Shown here: positions 1 to 10,200 of the stretch, piece after piece | How positions within the stretch are numbered: the first letter of the stretch is position 1 | Layout: the number at the start of each line of letters is the position of its first letter | Assembly (NCBI GenBank): GCA_031763025.1 | Contig: JASSKH010000028.1 | Span: forward strand, 6,273,324-6,337,323 | Length of the DNA: 64,000 nucleotides | From: Macrocystis pyrifera | Taxonomy: Eukaryota > Sar > Phaeophyceae > Laminariales > Laminariaceae | Direction: 5' to 3' | Position numbers and translations under genes: made by a program | Notes under the pieces: generated by a model | Told to the model about the DNA's origin: nothing | The model's database searches: none | What the model saw: the letters and a program-made list of their open reading frames with translations, nothing else

Positions 1-331
1 CTGAGCTATAGGGTGTAAAATATCGATCGATTTCCCAGCCCAGGGTAATCATTGTGACACTCTCCCCCCCTCTGAGCGGCGGGATCTTTGCGGCGTCGGT
101 ACCGTATACGGCCGTACGCTAACCTACCTACCCGCTTCGTTCTAATACTTGGGGAACCAGGGAGATGTGTAGTTTCAGGGACGCACGCGCAAGCGTTTCT
201 GTGAAAGAAACGCTCGAGGCAATATTCGAACCCGTGTGTCCTGCCGATGACGCCAAATGTGAAGGTGTTACCCACTGAGTATAGGTGTAAAAGATCGATC
301 GATTCCCCAGCCCAGGGTAATCCCTGTAACA
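1..331 (-). mobile_element. TRIM-like miniature LTR element, cut by window edge
   Basis: Read on the minus strand, a 66-bp LTR (331 to 266) opens with TGTTAC and closes with GTAACA. A second copy (59 to below 1) starts TGTCAC, and its end lies outside the window. Just inside the first LTR is a tRNA-complementary primer site beginning TGGCGTCATCGGCAGG (near 255-240). A purine tract precedes the second LTR (near 60-73 on the plus strand as CTCTCCCCCCCTCT). There is no coding capacity, so it depends on other elements. The flank to the right (333 onward) is family P sequence, so the element appears to have inserted into a P copy. The two LTRs differ at several sites, which suggests moderate age. 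Confidence 0.7.
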
Positions 332-332
332 T

Positions 333-625
333 GTACTATGCATCTACCTCGTGGGTGCCTTACCATATAATATATGCCTGGTATACGCATACTATTAATA
401 CGTGATACGACAAGCCTTCTTGCGCGGAGTTAAGCTTCTCCCCGCACATAAATTATTATCTAAAACTCGACCACCAGCCGTGGTGACGGCCAAAGGAAAA
501 AAAAAGGGGAAAAAAATAACGGTATACCCTGCTGTTTATCTACAGTATAGCGTAGTAGTAGCTCACGTAGTGAGAGGCGCGTTTCACAGCGTCGTTGCCA
601 ACCGACGCCAACCCAAGATATATAT
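333..625 (-). mobile_element. Family P retroposon, 5' part, interrupted by the TRIM
   Basis: The stretch matches the 5' half of family P read on the minus strand: the GTACTATG...CTCGTGGGTGCC block, the short-A tract, the CTCACGTAGTGAG block and the start CCAACCGACGCCAACCC. The usual (TA)n and a G-rich run follow on the plus strand (about 617-680). The 3' half would lie beyond the TRIM, outside the window. Confidence 0.65.
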
Positions 626-1847
626 ATATATAAACCAGGTAAATACCTGGTATAATATAGCGGAGGGAGGGGCGAGGAGGTGTATTGCATGAAATGGCAT
701 AGTGCGCTGTGCCCTTGACGTTTTTCCCGGACACCTGGGTGTGGTAGGCGCCTTATATATCTACTACTGTTCAGATCGGAAACAACAATGACACTATACT
801 GGCAGTTTTATCTTGCTTTGCACTTTGCACGCTCGCATGCCTGGCTCACTTTTGCTGTTGTGTTACCATGTATACTCGTTCGTGTAGTGTACACATAGAT
901 CATACCACAGTTGGTACGAATATATACCGGTATATTATTATTATGCTTGCCTTCCGACAATATAGTGTAGATGCATGTCGGCGTCCCCGGTGGCTTGGTA
1001 GGTGGTCCGCGAGCCTACCAAGATCAATTTCGTGAGTTCGAGTCTCAGCGAGTGCATGTTCGTAGGAACTTTTTCTTGCATAAAATTGATTAGCGGAAAG
1101 CGCGAGAGCGTGAGTTAGCTGTACATTCGATGAAAATCGACGAGCAGTGGGAATGCTGAACCCTATGCGCGATAAAAACTAAAGGCACGTACCGGGGGGG
1201 AGAAGGGACGACGACACCTGTGACCACGGCTTGTCCAGAATCGTCGAGGGTAAAATCTCCTACGAGTGGGCTGGAAAGTAAAAAAGTGACGACGAAAAAA
1301 AAAAACAAAAAAACAATGCCGTTCCTATATAAACCAAATATCCATCGCGTCGTGTAACATTATTAATAATATGTACCAAGCAAGGTATATACAAGGTTTC
1401 CGTGCCTGGTATGTAGCTGGGTAGAAAGGACGAAGACAGCACACACCTACCTGGTGAGTACCTCGTACCTGACATATTACATGTACTTGTGTAAGCATGG
1501 GACAAATGATGGGCTATTTTTGCTTAATATTAAACGTAGCAGGTATCTTGTATAATGGCTATAGTAATACCACAGGTACAGCAGTACAGCAGTACGTACT
1601 GCTTGTATCGTTAAAAATTGTCAGCGTCATGGGCAATACAGACATATACCATAAGTTGCTGTGTTGACAGCAGTTGTTGTTCCGTCCCTGTTCGGCGGTT
1701 CTTGTTCTTGCTCCTGGTGCTGTGGTTGTTCTCGTTCGATGCGCTTCTTGTAAGTTATTGCTCGTGTTTTTTTGTGGTTATTGGCTGTCGCTGTCGTCGT
1801 TGTTGACTTGTTTTCTCACACTTGCAATAGTTACTGCTGCGCTCACT
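626..1847. other. Non-coding stretch with a tRNA-like patch
   Basis: I recognise no gene. At about 985-1066 (+) there is a sequence with pol III-like boxes: TGGCTTGGTAGGTGG (A-box-like) and GAGTTCGAGTCTC (B-box-like), about 35 bp apart. It does not fold into a convincing tRNA cloverleaf by eye, so it is more likely tRNA-derived repeat material than a functional tRNA. The rest is A-tracts, GTAC-rich simple sequence and CAG/GTA stutters. Confidence 0.3.
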
Positions 1848-2021
1848 AGCTTCGTATTACATCGCTGTCTGTAATGTGGCTGTGTTTTCACATCACATTA
1901 CGATTGAACCGCTCTTTTTACCCGTCGACATCCAGCTTCGTATTACATCGCTGTCTGTAATGTGGCTGTGTTTTCACATCACATTACGATTGAACCGCTC
2001 TCTTTTTACCCGTCGACATCC
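1848..2021 (+). repeat. 86-bp tandem duplication within MITE family C sequence
   Basis: Two adjacent copies (from 1848 and 1934) begin AGCTTCGTATTACATCGCTG and end ACCCGTCGACATCC. They differ by a CT insertion. The CCGTTCTTT-ACCCGTCGACATCCA core is shared with copies near 2429-2562, 3018-3118 and, reversed, 3415-3465, so the duplication lies inside a dispersed repeat. Confidence 0.75.
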
Positions 2022-2106
2022 ACACCCACTGCTGTTGTAGTGTGCCCGTGTCGATTCTGCAATCCTGTCAATAACAAATAGGATACAACTGACAAGCTAC
2101 TATTGA

Positions 2107-2214
2107 TTACGGGTGTCCGTAGTAAATAGGACCTACGATACAGACAAACACCTATATATTTACCTATTTTTACGAACAATTGTTGGTCCTATTTACTATG
2201 ATGGTCCCCCGTAA
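2107..2214. mobile_element. MITE family A (TA target, TTACGGG termini), diverged copy
   Basis: A palindromic element of about 108 bp. It opens TTACGGG, closes CCCGTAA, and carries the family centre CCTATATATTTACCTATTTT followed by TGGTCCTATTTACTAT. The outer left arm is diverged. It has no coding capacity. A TA target duplication points to the Tc1/mariner group, as inferred from better copies at 19068, 45601 and 59213. Confidence 0.7.
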
Positions 2215-2428
2215 TACGTGGCCATAAAACCACGGCACAGCAGCAGACCATGCGATGCCTTTCTTCTTTGTTCTACGCCTATTTATATCTTGTTTTGTTT
2301 CAGTATTCTCTCTCTCATTGTGTTCAGGTTGCTGGCATGGCATGGTGTATGTACGTTGATGTGCTTATCTTATCCAGGACGATGGCATGGCATGGCGTCG
2401 TACTTCACCGCGATGTACTATCTCTAGG

Positions 2429-2562
2429 GTGAAGAATCAGCACGGACACCGCTGGTTGTTGTTTTCTTCACATTAAACCGTTCTTTCTATTAATACCTGT
2501 CGACATCCAGCACAACCAATGTCCGTGCCGATTCTTCGATCCTATATAGAGAGATACAAGTT
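2429..2562. mobile_element. MITE family C, complete-looking copy
   Basis: Terminal inverted repeats of about 30 bp: GGTGAAGAATCAGCACGGAC at the left pairs with GTCCGTGCCGATTCTTCGAT at the right, with CTGGTTGTTG pairing with CAACCA just inside. The centre carries the CCGTTCTTTC-CCTGTCGACATCCAG core shared with neighbours. It is non-coding and looks like a DNA-transposon-derived MITE. The target duplication is not clear. Confidence 0.65.
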
Positions 2563-3017
2563 CTGTGGTCACAAAGCTACGCCAGAGAGATACTACGTTG
2601 CATGGCAGGTATGCAGTAAGCACAGCAAGCAGTGGGTAATGCAATGCCTTGTCACTATAATACTGGATACGAGAGACACGACATAAACATTCTATGAAAT
2701 CGAAAAGAACGAGCTGGAAAAAGAAGAAAAAAAAAAAAAGAAAAAAAGTCGTGCTTGTGCTGGATATCGGCGGGTCGTATTAGAAGGGACGGTCTAATGC
2801 AACAAGAACACACACGACACACGACAAGGCTTTCAAGCGTTATTGATGTTGACCCTTTCGTTTCTAGCGACTTGTACAACCGCAACCACACAGGTAGGTG
2901 CGGCTGTAAACACAAACAAACGAACACATTATTATTATTCCACCAAGCGAATGACGTGTATCATAGCGTATCATGGTATAGCGAATCACATACATGTATG
3001 TATGCGCGTGTGTGTGT

Positions 3018-3120
3018 ATTCTTCGCATTGAACAGTTCTTCTACCCATCGACATCCAGCAACACCCACTATATACGATATATATATATATAGTGTCCGAG
3101 CTGATTCTTCATCCTACTAA
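3018..3120 (+). mobile_element. MITE family C, right part
   Basis: Matches the right half of the copy at 2429-2562: the GAACAGTTCTTCTACCCATCGACATCCAG core, then GTGTCCGAGCTGATTCTTCATCCTA. A TA microsatellite interrupts it. A reversed core fragment sits at about 3415-3465. Confidence 0.55.
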
Positions 3121-4282
3121 TAGATACAAGCTCCTTCTTGTGGGGTCACACAACTCCGAGGGAGAGATCGGGGAGTAGACAACAAAAAATGCAACGAAAT
3201 CCCATCGGACATACTGGATACGACAAAAAAAGCCAAGCACAACGGCGCGCACACGCGCAGCAACCCACAGACAAATACGAGTACTTTGGACGAGAGCAGG
3301 AAAAACACAGACAGACGAAGAAAGAAAGAGAATAATCAAGAAAAAAAAAAAAAAAAAAAGCGAGAGATGGCGCACCTTACTTATTATTACGAGGAGAGTA
3401 CCATAGCAAAGCGGTTCATGGAGGATGTCGACGGGTAGAAAGAACTGTTTGATGTGAAGAAAACAACAACAACAACAACAACATTACTTTCTTCGTTCTT
3501 TTTCTTTCGTGTGCGGGATGAATTTTTGCAAAATTCGAAAGTTCCAGTATTATTTATTACGTTCTACCAGTAGTCTAGAAGTAGAAGATAATTTAACGTT
3601 TAATTTTGCATCGTACCAGTATGATTCTGTCTGATTACATTTATTTGTTATCTGCCGGGTTCGTATCTCGGTAAATCTCACATCAGTAGGAATCGAGAAT
3701 CTCGCTGCGAAATTTCGAACAAATGAAATTCAGGAAGGATGGTTGCGAAGGTGCGAAGTTGGTGAGGCATCAGTTCTCAGGTTTCAAGTTCAGTTACAAA
3801 GCATCTTCGTACGTATGTATTTATTTGTCCTTTTTGTTGCGCTATTAATACTTGGTACTATTTATTGTACATACATGTGTGTTTGTCTTCTTTCTACCGA
3901 AGTACATCAGCTCGTACAACTGCACCCAGTTGTCCGCCCACATTCCTTATCTTACGTAGAGAGAAGAGATACTGCAAAGCAGTATCTATGTGGTCACAGA
4001 CTGCTGTGATACAGAGAAAAAAAAAAACACAAAATCGAATCGCAAATTAATAATATGAATAGGTAAACCAAGTTAAACGCCAACGTACACTAGTAGTAGT
4101 ACGTACGAGGTACGAGAACACAACAACACAAACAAGCCAGTCCAGACAAAAATGAACAGAGAGAAAAACAATATATATATATATATATATAATTCTGAAA
4201 AGAAACAGACTACAAAAAAAACGAAAGGAGATCACAGAGAACGGCTGTTGGGACAAGAAAGGTGTGTACCAGGTACCTGCTT
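3121..4282. other. Non-coding stretch, nothing recognised
   Basis: Apart from the reversed family C fragment at about 3415-3465, an A19 run near 3341, an AAC stutter near 3462-3482 and a (TA)n near 4171-4190, I see no gene or known element. Confidence 0.4.
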
Positions 4283-4477
4283 AACCCTTTTGCGAGTACG
4301 AGTGCTGCAGTCTCGTTTTGGGGACAAACCAGTCCAAATTTGAAGTAGTTTGTCCCCAAAACAGGACTGCGGTTCTTAATTAACCCTTTTAGTAGTGCAG
4401 TCCCGTTTTGGGGACAAATCACTTGGGATTAGACTGGTTTGTCCCCAAATCGGGACTGCGGTACTAAAGGGGGGTTG
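4283..4477. mobile_element. Two tandem copies of MITE family B
   Basis: Two adjoining palindromes of about 96 bp, 4283-4380 and 4382-4477. Each arm reads AACCCTTTTAGTAGTGCAGT then CCCGTTTTGGGGACAAA, and its reverse follows after a short loop. Other copies are at 12361-12459, about 47596-47683 and about 59598-59702. It is non-coding. The strong stem suggests a hairpin MITE. Confidence 0.7.
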
Positions 4478-4487
4478 AGGACAGATA

Positions 4488-4597
4488 TTACGATTGGACC
4501 ATACATAGTAGATAGGACCTACGGCACACACAAAAAACTATATAGTTACCTATTTTTACTAACAATATTTGGTCCTATTTACTATGGTCCTCCGTTG
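4488..4597. mobile_element. MITE family A, diverged copy
   Basis: A TA dinucleotide precedes TTACGATTGGACC. The family centre (TTACCTATTTTTACTAACAA, TTTGGTCCTATTTACTATGG) follows. The right terminus is degraded. Confidence 0.65.
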
Positions 4598-4739
4598 TAG
4601 TAGCTGCTGCGCGGACGACGCAACACGGAGGAGAGGAAGATGCGAGCACAAGGACGGCGGGGGAACAAAAAAAAGGAAACAAAGGGAGAGACAAGGCAAA
4701 GAGGAAGAAAGAAGGTAGAAAAGAGAGAAAATTCGTGCT

Positions 4740-4873
4740 CGGGGCGGCGATAGTAACATGGACGGGTTCCCGTCTCCGCTACAAAACTGATTCGGGAACC
4801 TTGCCATACTCTCTGCCGTCTCCTTCCTGCTCTCGTCAACAGCAATATCAAGAGTCAGTACTGCCGCTGTCAC

Positions 4874-4875
<2 letters not shown>
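4740..4875 (-). mobile_element. Detached LINE C-terminal fragment
   Basis: Minus-strand translation gives LTLDIAVDESRKETAESMAR, which resembles the end of the LINE reading at 4972-6605 (there as DTAVDKCRNE...RVARYP). It is therefore a second, separate copy of the same C-terminal segment, lying next to a 48-base C run (4876-4923). Confidence 0.5.

Positions 4876-4923
<48 letters not shown>
4876..4923. repeat. Poly(C) run, 48 bases
   Basis: An uninterrupted C homopolymer between two LINE fragments. Its length is typical of the C/G tracts that mark retroposon ends elsewhere in this window. Confidence 0.95.
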
Positions 4924-4971
4924 TTGAATAACTCAACAAGAAACAAACAAAGACTACTAGAATTCAAGGGC

Positions 4972-6605
4972 TAGTCGAACGGATACCTTGCCACCCGATC
5001 TATCATTCGTTTCTGCATTTGTCGACAGCTGTATCAGTGCGGCTGCCCCATCGACCGCCTCCCCTTGTCGCCGCTCTTGGCGTCCTCAACTGCGTGGCGT
5101 AACCAGCTCCTCCCTGCCTCGCCCCTGTGCCACCTCGCCGTGAAACAGTTCGCCGCTTTGACGACCCCCCGATACCACTTCCCACTCTTCTTAGTCGCTC
5201 TCGGCCATAACACCTCCTGTGCTCCAAACGGCTAGCTCCAAACAGCAAAGGGGAAGTTTCCGTGTACCCCTCGGTGGCTCAAAAAATTCTGAAGTCGTCT
5301 GCTTGATATTGGGCCCACCTATTTTCTTGTCGGCTTGGTCTCGGGTTCTCGTCCCAAACATCACCCGACGGGTCAGTCGCTCATTGGTCGTTCGCTGTGT
5401 GGCCCCCACAAAGAGAAGGCGTGGTTTGCGGATGATTGTCGCAACGCTCACACACTGTGCCTTCTTGAGGGTCTTAGCCTACGACAGGAAATGGTCCGTG
5501 CGTTGTGGGCGCTGGAAGCCAATGACCGCAGGAGGACTTTGTGGTGTGTCGCCCAGAGCTCAGCGAAGTGCTTCTGGCCAGGAATCCACGTCACACACCT
5601 GTACATCAAAATCTCCATTACTTCGGCCTTTAGCATTAGCACCTCTAGAGTGAAACGAGCATCCTCCGTATCGTACAGCTTCAGTTTGAACCGATTGTAC
5701 CATACGCAAGCCGGATCCGTCGTGTTTGATCTCTGGCATAATGTCAGCGCTCGCGACGACAAGACCGCCCAGGTACATAGACAGCATCGTCTCTTTATAT
5801 TTCAGGCCCGCTGCTTCGATGACGAGCGGTGAGGTCTGGAGTGCCTGGTTTGGTGTTCGCAGCACAGCATGGTCTCCGTTTTCTGTTCGGATACGGTGAG
5901 GCCTGCTGCTTCGAAAACAGTCACAATGACAGTCGTCATATTCGCAAGCCCCTCCGCCGACTTAGACACACAATGCCTGCATCAGCGGCGCACAACATAC
6001 CCCATACTTCCCTCCGTACACATGCTATTGATAGTGGGTCAAGCTTCACCCCGTCCTCCCCGAGGTCTTCCTAGAGGTGTCCCAAGCCCCTCAAAATGTC
6101 TGGGTCCTCACTGAAGCGTACCAGCGCGGCGTGTATCACTGTCGCAGCAGCGAAGAAGATATCGAGCAGAAGCGGTGACAGCACACGCCCTGGCCGCAAC
6201 CCCTGAGCGACGTCCTATAATTCCGAGTGCTCACCGTCATCCGCACTCGCGCGAGCTCGCATGCCTTCGTGGAACTGGAGGATAACGGTTAGCACCTCTC
6301 TGGCACACTGGAGCGTGCGAGCACCACCCACAACAGCTCTCGGTCGACGGGGCCATACACTTTCTGCAGCGGCCGATGAAACGCGTGCACAGCGGAAGTT
6401 TTCTAGCTCGTCCGAGTTCTTGCAGTCGTCGCACGACGAACAGCGTGTCGACTTTTGATTAGGCTAGGCGAGCGCTATACTGTTCCTCCGGAGTCTCTCT
6501 TTGGCCGCGGAGTAGTTGCCGCGGAGGGGCGCGACCGTTTTCGGCAAGACGTTGCGTGAATGGGCAACAAGCAAAATCTCTCGGTAGTTGTTGCTATCAG
6601 AGCGA
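4972..6605 (-). pseudogene. LINE reverse transcriptase, 5'-truncated and decayed
   Basis: On the minus strand, non-LTR RT blocks appear in order. SDSNNYREILLVAHSRNVLP (about 6605-6540) is the RT fingers start. RRLQELGRARKLPLCTRFI follows near 6430-6375. Then comes a block matching ...GLRPG...LSPLL (about 6210-6150), followed by VSKSAEGLA and VFEAAGLTVSEQKTETMLRT (about 5960-5860). ADIMPEIKHD...LKAEVMEILMYRCVTW and HFAELWATHHKVLLR (about 5790-5560) come next, and last RKRRLLFVGATQRTTNERLT (about 5440-5370). The reading frame shifts several times, and the YADD active site is not intact. The N-terminal endonuclease is absent, as expected for 5' truncation. It is dead as a coding sequence. RT identity is firm from the block order; the clade is not assigned. 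Confidence 0.8.
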
Positions 6606-7598
6606 TCCTTCTTTCTTTTACTTAGGATATGATATGCATGTACATGTACACACATACCTGGTACATACTTCGCATGAATACGATATTATACAAATCATAG
6701 GTGTCTACATATGGTACATTAAAGCTCACAAAAAAAGCAACAGCTGTGAGATCGAGGATTATGTTCAAGTGGTTCCATCTTCTTCGAATAATCCAAATTT
6801 CCCCGCCTACACTATTAATAACAAGGGTTCAAGTTTCTCGGGGGGGAGGAGGTACATGATTTGTTCGAAATACCGAAGACACCTTTAAAACGCCCATCTC
6901 AGGGAGAAGATAATGACCCATTCAGTTTTTTTGTACGAGTACGCCCCGTGTATACGAAAAAGGTACATTACCTGCTTCAGTTTACCTGGATGCTGGTCTT
7001 TCACACCGCAATTTCTTCATTGGAGTTCGAGAGCAATTGGTATTTGGCCACCGACATTATTTATTGGAATTTCCGATTTTCACCAAATCGGCAATTTGAC
7101 GGAGATTTGGGCAAAACGATGGATTGTGAAGGTCGTTTTATTCCAGTTTAGGTGGAAACCTTATGTATGGAATTTGAAAGAAAGCACGTCAAAGGCTTTA
7201 CTATATTCATGCGCGCTGGGAGATTTTTCGAAATCGTCTGTGACCCGAAAATGCATGAGATATTCATCATTCGTCAGCCGAAAGTACTGATTTTAGCCGA
7301 TTTTGGCCGGTCTTGAGATTTGTCGCTTGCTGAATACGGGTAGGTGCATACCTGGTTGAATTTAGTGTTGAACTACGTTTTCCTTTCTCGCGCTTAGCAT
7401 TGATTCCCCTTGTTTTCTCAGATACCCCCCCGCGAGACGGCTACCTGTGTGGCAGCCGAGACTATCTGTAAGAAGTGCTCCTTACACATTCCCTTTTCTA
7501 GCCAGGGGCCCTCTCCCCCCTTTCCCTCGCTACACTTGCCGCTAGCCGATCGACCAAGCTGCTATCTTCTCCACCGAGACGACCAAATACTTCCACCG
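6606..7598. other. Non-coding stretch, nothing recognised
   Basis: No gene or repeat family is recognised. The sequence is mixed AT, with a TACCTGGTA motif near 6655. Open frames on the plus strand (6861-7290) have no recognisable domain or splice support. Confidence 0.35.
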
Positions 7599-8053
7599 CT
7601 AAGAAAGTAGCAAGTTTGTGGCTGCGTTTGTTTGTCGATCGACACATGTCCCGGACGAGCACAGCGAGTGTTCGCGCTTTGCGCGCCCCTCCTGGTCAGC
7701 ACCTCCCCCCCACACTGGACGTACGCGCGCTTGCGGGTCTGCGTGGGCTACATCCAGTACGATGGACATGTCGCGGTCCTCCGTATTCGATGCGTCCCGA
7801 CGACCTCCTCTCCCGATGACGAGGTCCATCCTCAGGCTCCCATCCGCCGCGAGGGGCTGCCCATTTTCGACATTTGATGAGGGGTGCCTAGCCACTTGAG
7901 AGTGCCTGGAGATAGAGTGGAGAAGCAGATTGATGCTGGTTCATCTTGCGGTCTGGCTCTTAGTCCAGATGCGCGCGTGACACGTGCCCACGTCCACTGC
8001 ATAGCATCAGGGGCAAACTTTGTCGCCATATACTCCTCAACACCCGCCATCAA
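7599..8053 (-). pseudogene. Decayed retroelement-like coding, C-terminal type
   Basis: Minus-strand frames give MATKFAPDAMQWTWARVTRA followed by GLRARPQDEPASICFSTLSP (8030-7900), then NVENGQPLAADGSLRMDLVI and DMSIVLDVAHADPQ (7880-7740). The two open frames overlap out of register, which implies a frameshift. From memory, such text recurs in repeated reverse-transcriptase-associated proteins of algae and dinoflagellates, but I cannot name a domain. It could be the tail of a second LINE-like family distinct from the one at 4972-6605. Confidence 0.35.
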
Positions 8054-10200
8054 TCTTCATATCCCCCACGAAGTCTGAGGGGAGAATATGGTTTGGAGCG
8101 AGCCCGTTCGCCACGCCCGCTAAAGGTAGAAGGAGGTAGCTCCAGTCTCTTGGGGTCTCCTATAAGCGAGGCTTGGCGAAGGCTCTTGTCTCCACCCTGC
8201 CTAGCGGGTTGCCCAATCCCGACGAGGGCACCGCCTCTGGGTGCTGGTCTAGCGAAGCTGCGTGCGTGGCGTGGCGACCATGATTGACCAGCCGATGCCC
8301 AATGTTTTGTTGGGCTTTCCGGGAGTCAGCTGTAACCGTGTCGTGCGCTGGGTGCATGTCGACCTCCGAGGGCCTTGGGGGAGCACCCTCCTCTGTGTCG
8401 AGCCTCTACGTAGTCCAGTCGAGATTCAGGGGCGAAGGTCGGCCACCTCTTCCTTTCGAACCCCCTATATATCCCGAACACCCCTGGGCAATGATTGTCT
8501 ACTCAGGGAGCGCACTCATTTCTCGGTATCCCAGCGGTTTCGGTAAGATCGGACTGAACCTCCGGTAGCATCTCGACTCTGTACGCAAATGGCAGTGGAC
8601 ATTCTCCTCGCTTCCGCCGGCGGTAACCCCAACCCTCCCGCCTCTCGTCGAGAGGCGCGCTTGGGTTTTTGTACACGAGGTTACTTCAGTGTCAGCTGGT
8701 CGCCCAGGCACCCCTCCTCCAAAAACGGTTGTGCCTCCACTGCTCCCGGTAGCTCAATGGTTGTTTTAGCATGCCCAAAGCATCCCGCTGTCTGCCCTCT
8801 TGCGTGCTTCAAGGGGCAAAATCGTCACGTTACCGGGCCCCGTCCCCTGCGCCCAAGGGGCTCTCCAGCTGGTGCCGCGCCGTTTGGTATCTTAGACCCG
8901 CTGTCATTCCTTGTGTCTCTTCTCCCTCTGGATCTTGGGCTTTCCGCTCTTCCTTCTCTCCGTAATCTGCCGGTTTGCACCCCGCTCGTTTCCGCTGCTC
9001 CATTTCCCTCGCTTGCTTCACCTTCTCTTCTGGCTACGCTCCCTCTAACCCCCCCCCCCCCGCCACTGGCCTACGGACGAGGGTGATGATCTGCACATTG
9101 ATGTTCGCGACCCCCTCCCAGATCCCCTCGGTAGGTCTCGTCTAGCCCTTGCGACAGATCTTCCACCCCCCTCGCTGCTACTAATAGGTGTAGACGTTGT
9201 CACCCCGAGTGTTGCAGAAGTGACCCTGGGTCTTGTGCGGGTGCTTCCCGATTGTCCCGTTGGCATTTTATCCCTGTCTCCAGTGGTCTAGCGGCTCTCT
9301 GTGGCACCGGCAGCAGAGTCCCCTTGCCCCAGCTGCCCCATTTTTTCAGCGACCCGTCCCCCCCCTCCTATGGCGCCGCCACCACCGTCGGTAAAGGATC
9401 ATCGCAACACTTTCCTCCTACGCGCGTTGAGCCCCGGGGGTCCCATCTTGTCAGGCATTGCTCCCACTCGACGTCGAGGCCCGCCTGGTGCTCCTGGAGG
9501 TGAGGTCCAGTATAGAGATCTCCGATTAGTAGTCAAACCAAGATATCCATCTCTTGCCACCAATACTACTACTATTACTACTACGACTACTACTACTACT
9601 ACTATTCCTTCAACTACTGTGCTGCTCACCTACGAGTACGTAGCATGTGTACTCGCAGTTTTCCTCTGCGTGTACCCAGCATATAACGCGTACCTACATT
9701 ACAGCACTGCAGCATGCATCGCATCAGCATGTTCGCCAGCAGCAGCAGCAGCACCGGCAGCCACAGTAGCAGCAACAGCAGCAGCGGCAGCAACAGCAGT
9801 AACAATGAAGAGTAGCAGCAACGTCAGCAACAGCTGCATCAACAACAGCAGCAGCAAGCAGCAGAGTTTGAATGCCGAGCATGTATGCATGCGCATACAT
9901 GCCATACGGCTCATGTTAAGTTCCTCCCCTCCACGGCGCAGTGCAACTCTCAAGCTCCAAAGCCACCCCTCGCCTCGCACACCCTCAGCGCTGATTCCGC
10001 CCACTGCGAGGTTCCGCCGCGTTTCGGTGCACACACCCTCTCCCTCTCTGATCACGTTCAATCCCCTCAAACCCTCGCGAGCGGGCGCAGCGATGACGTG
10101 ATCGGGAGCTCACATATTGCTTCGCTCACCCGACCAGTCGTTGTAGACTGCTGGTTCGCTGGGGCTGCCGGTTCTCTGCCATACCGCCGCCTCCGTGTCG
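8054..10200. other. GC-rich decayed sequence with simple repeats
   Basis: Minus-strand frames here (for example 8160-8357, 8499-8711, 9045-9266) are short and composition-biased, and I cannot assign them. The plus-strand open frame 9301-10101 is built on an ACT repeat (about 9571-9604) and a CAG/GCA-rich stretch (about 9736-9860), so it is not credible as a gene. The region may be the 5' part of the decayed element at 7599-8053. Confidence 0.3.

Noticed and set aside
985-1066. Functional tRNA gene
   Set aside because: B-box-like sequence is present, but no cloverleaf or acceptor pairing is seen by eye. More likely tRNA-derived repeat.
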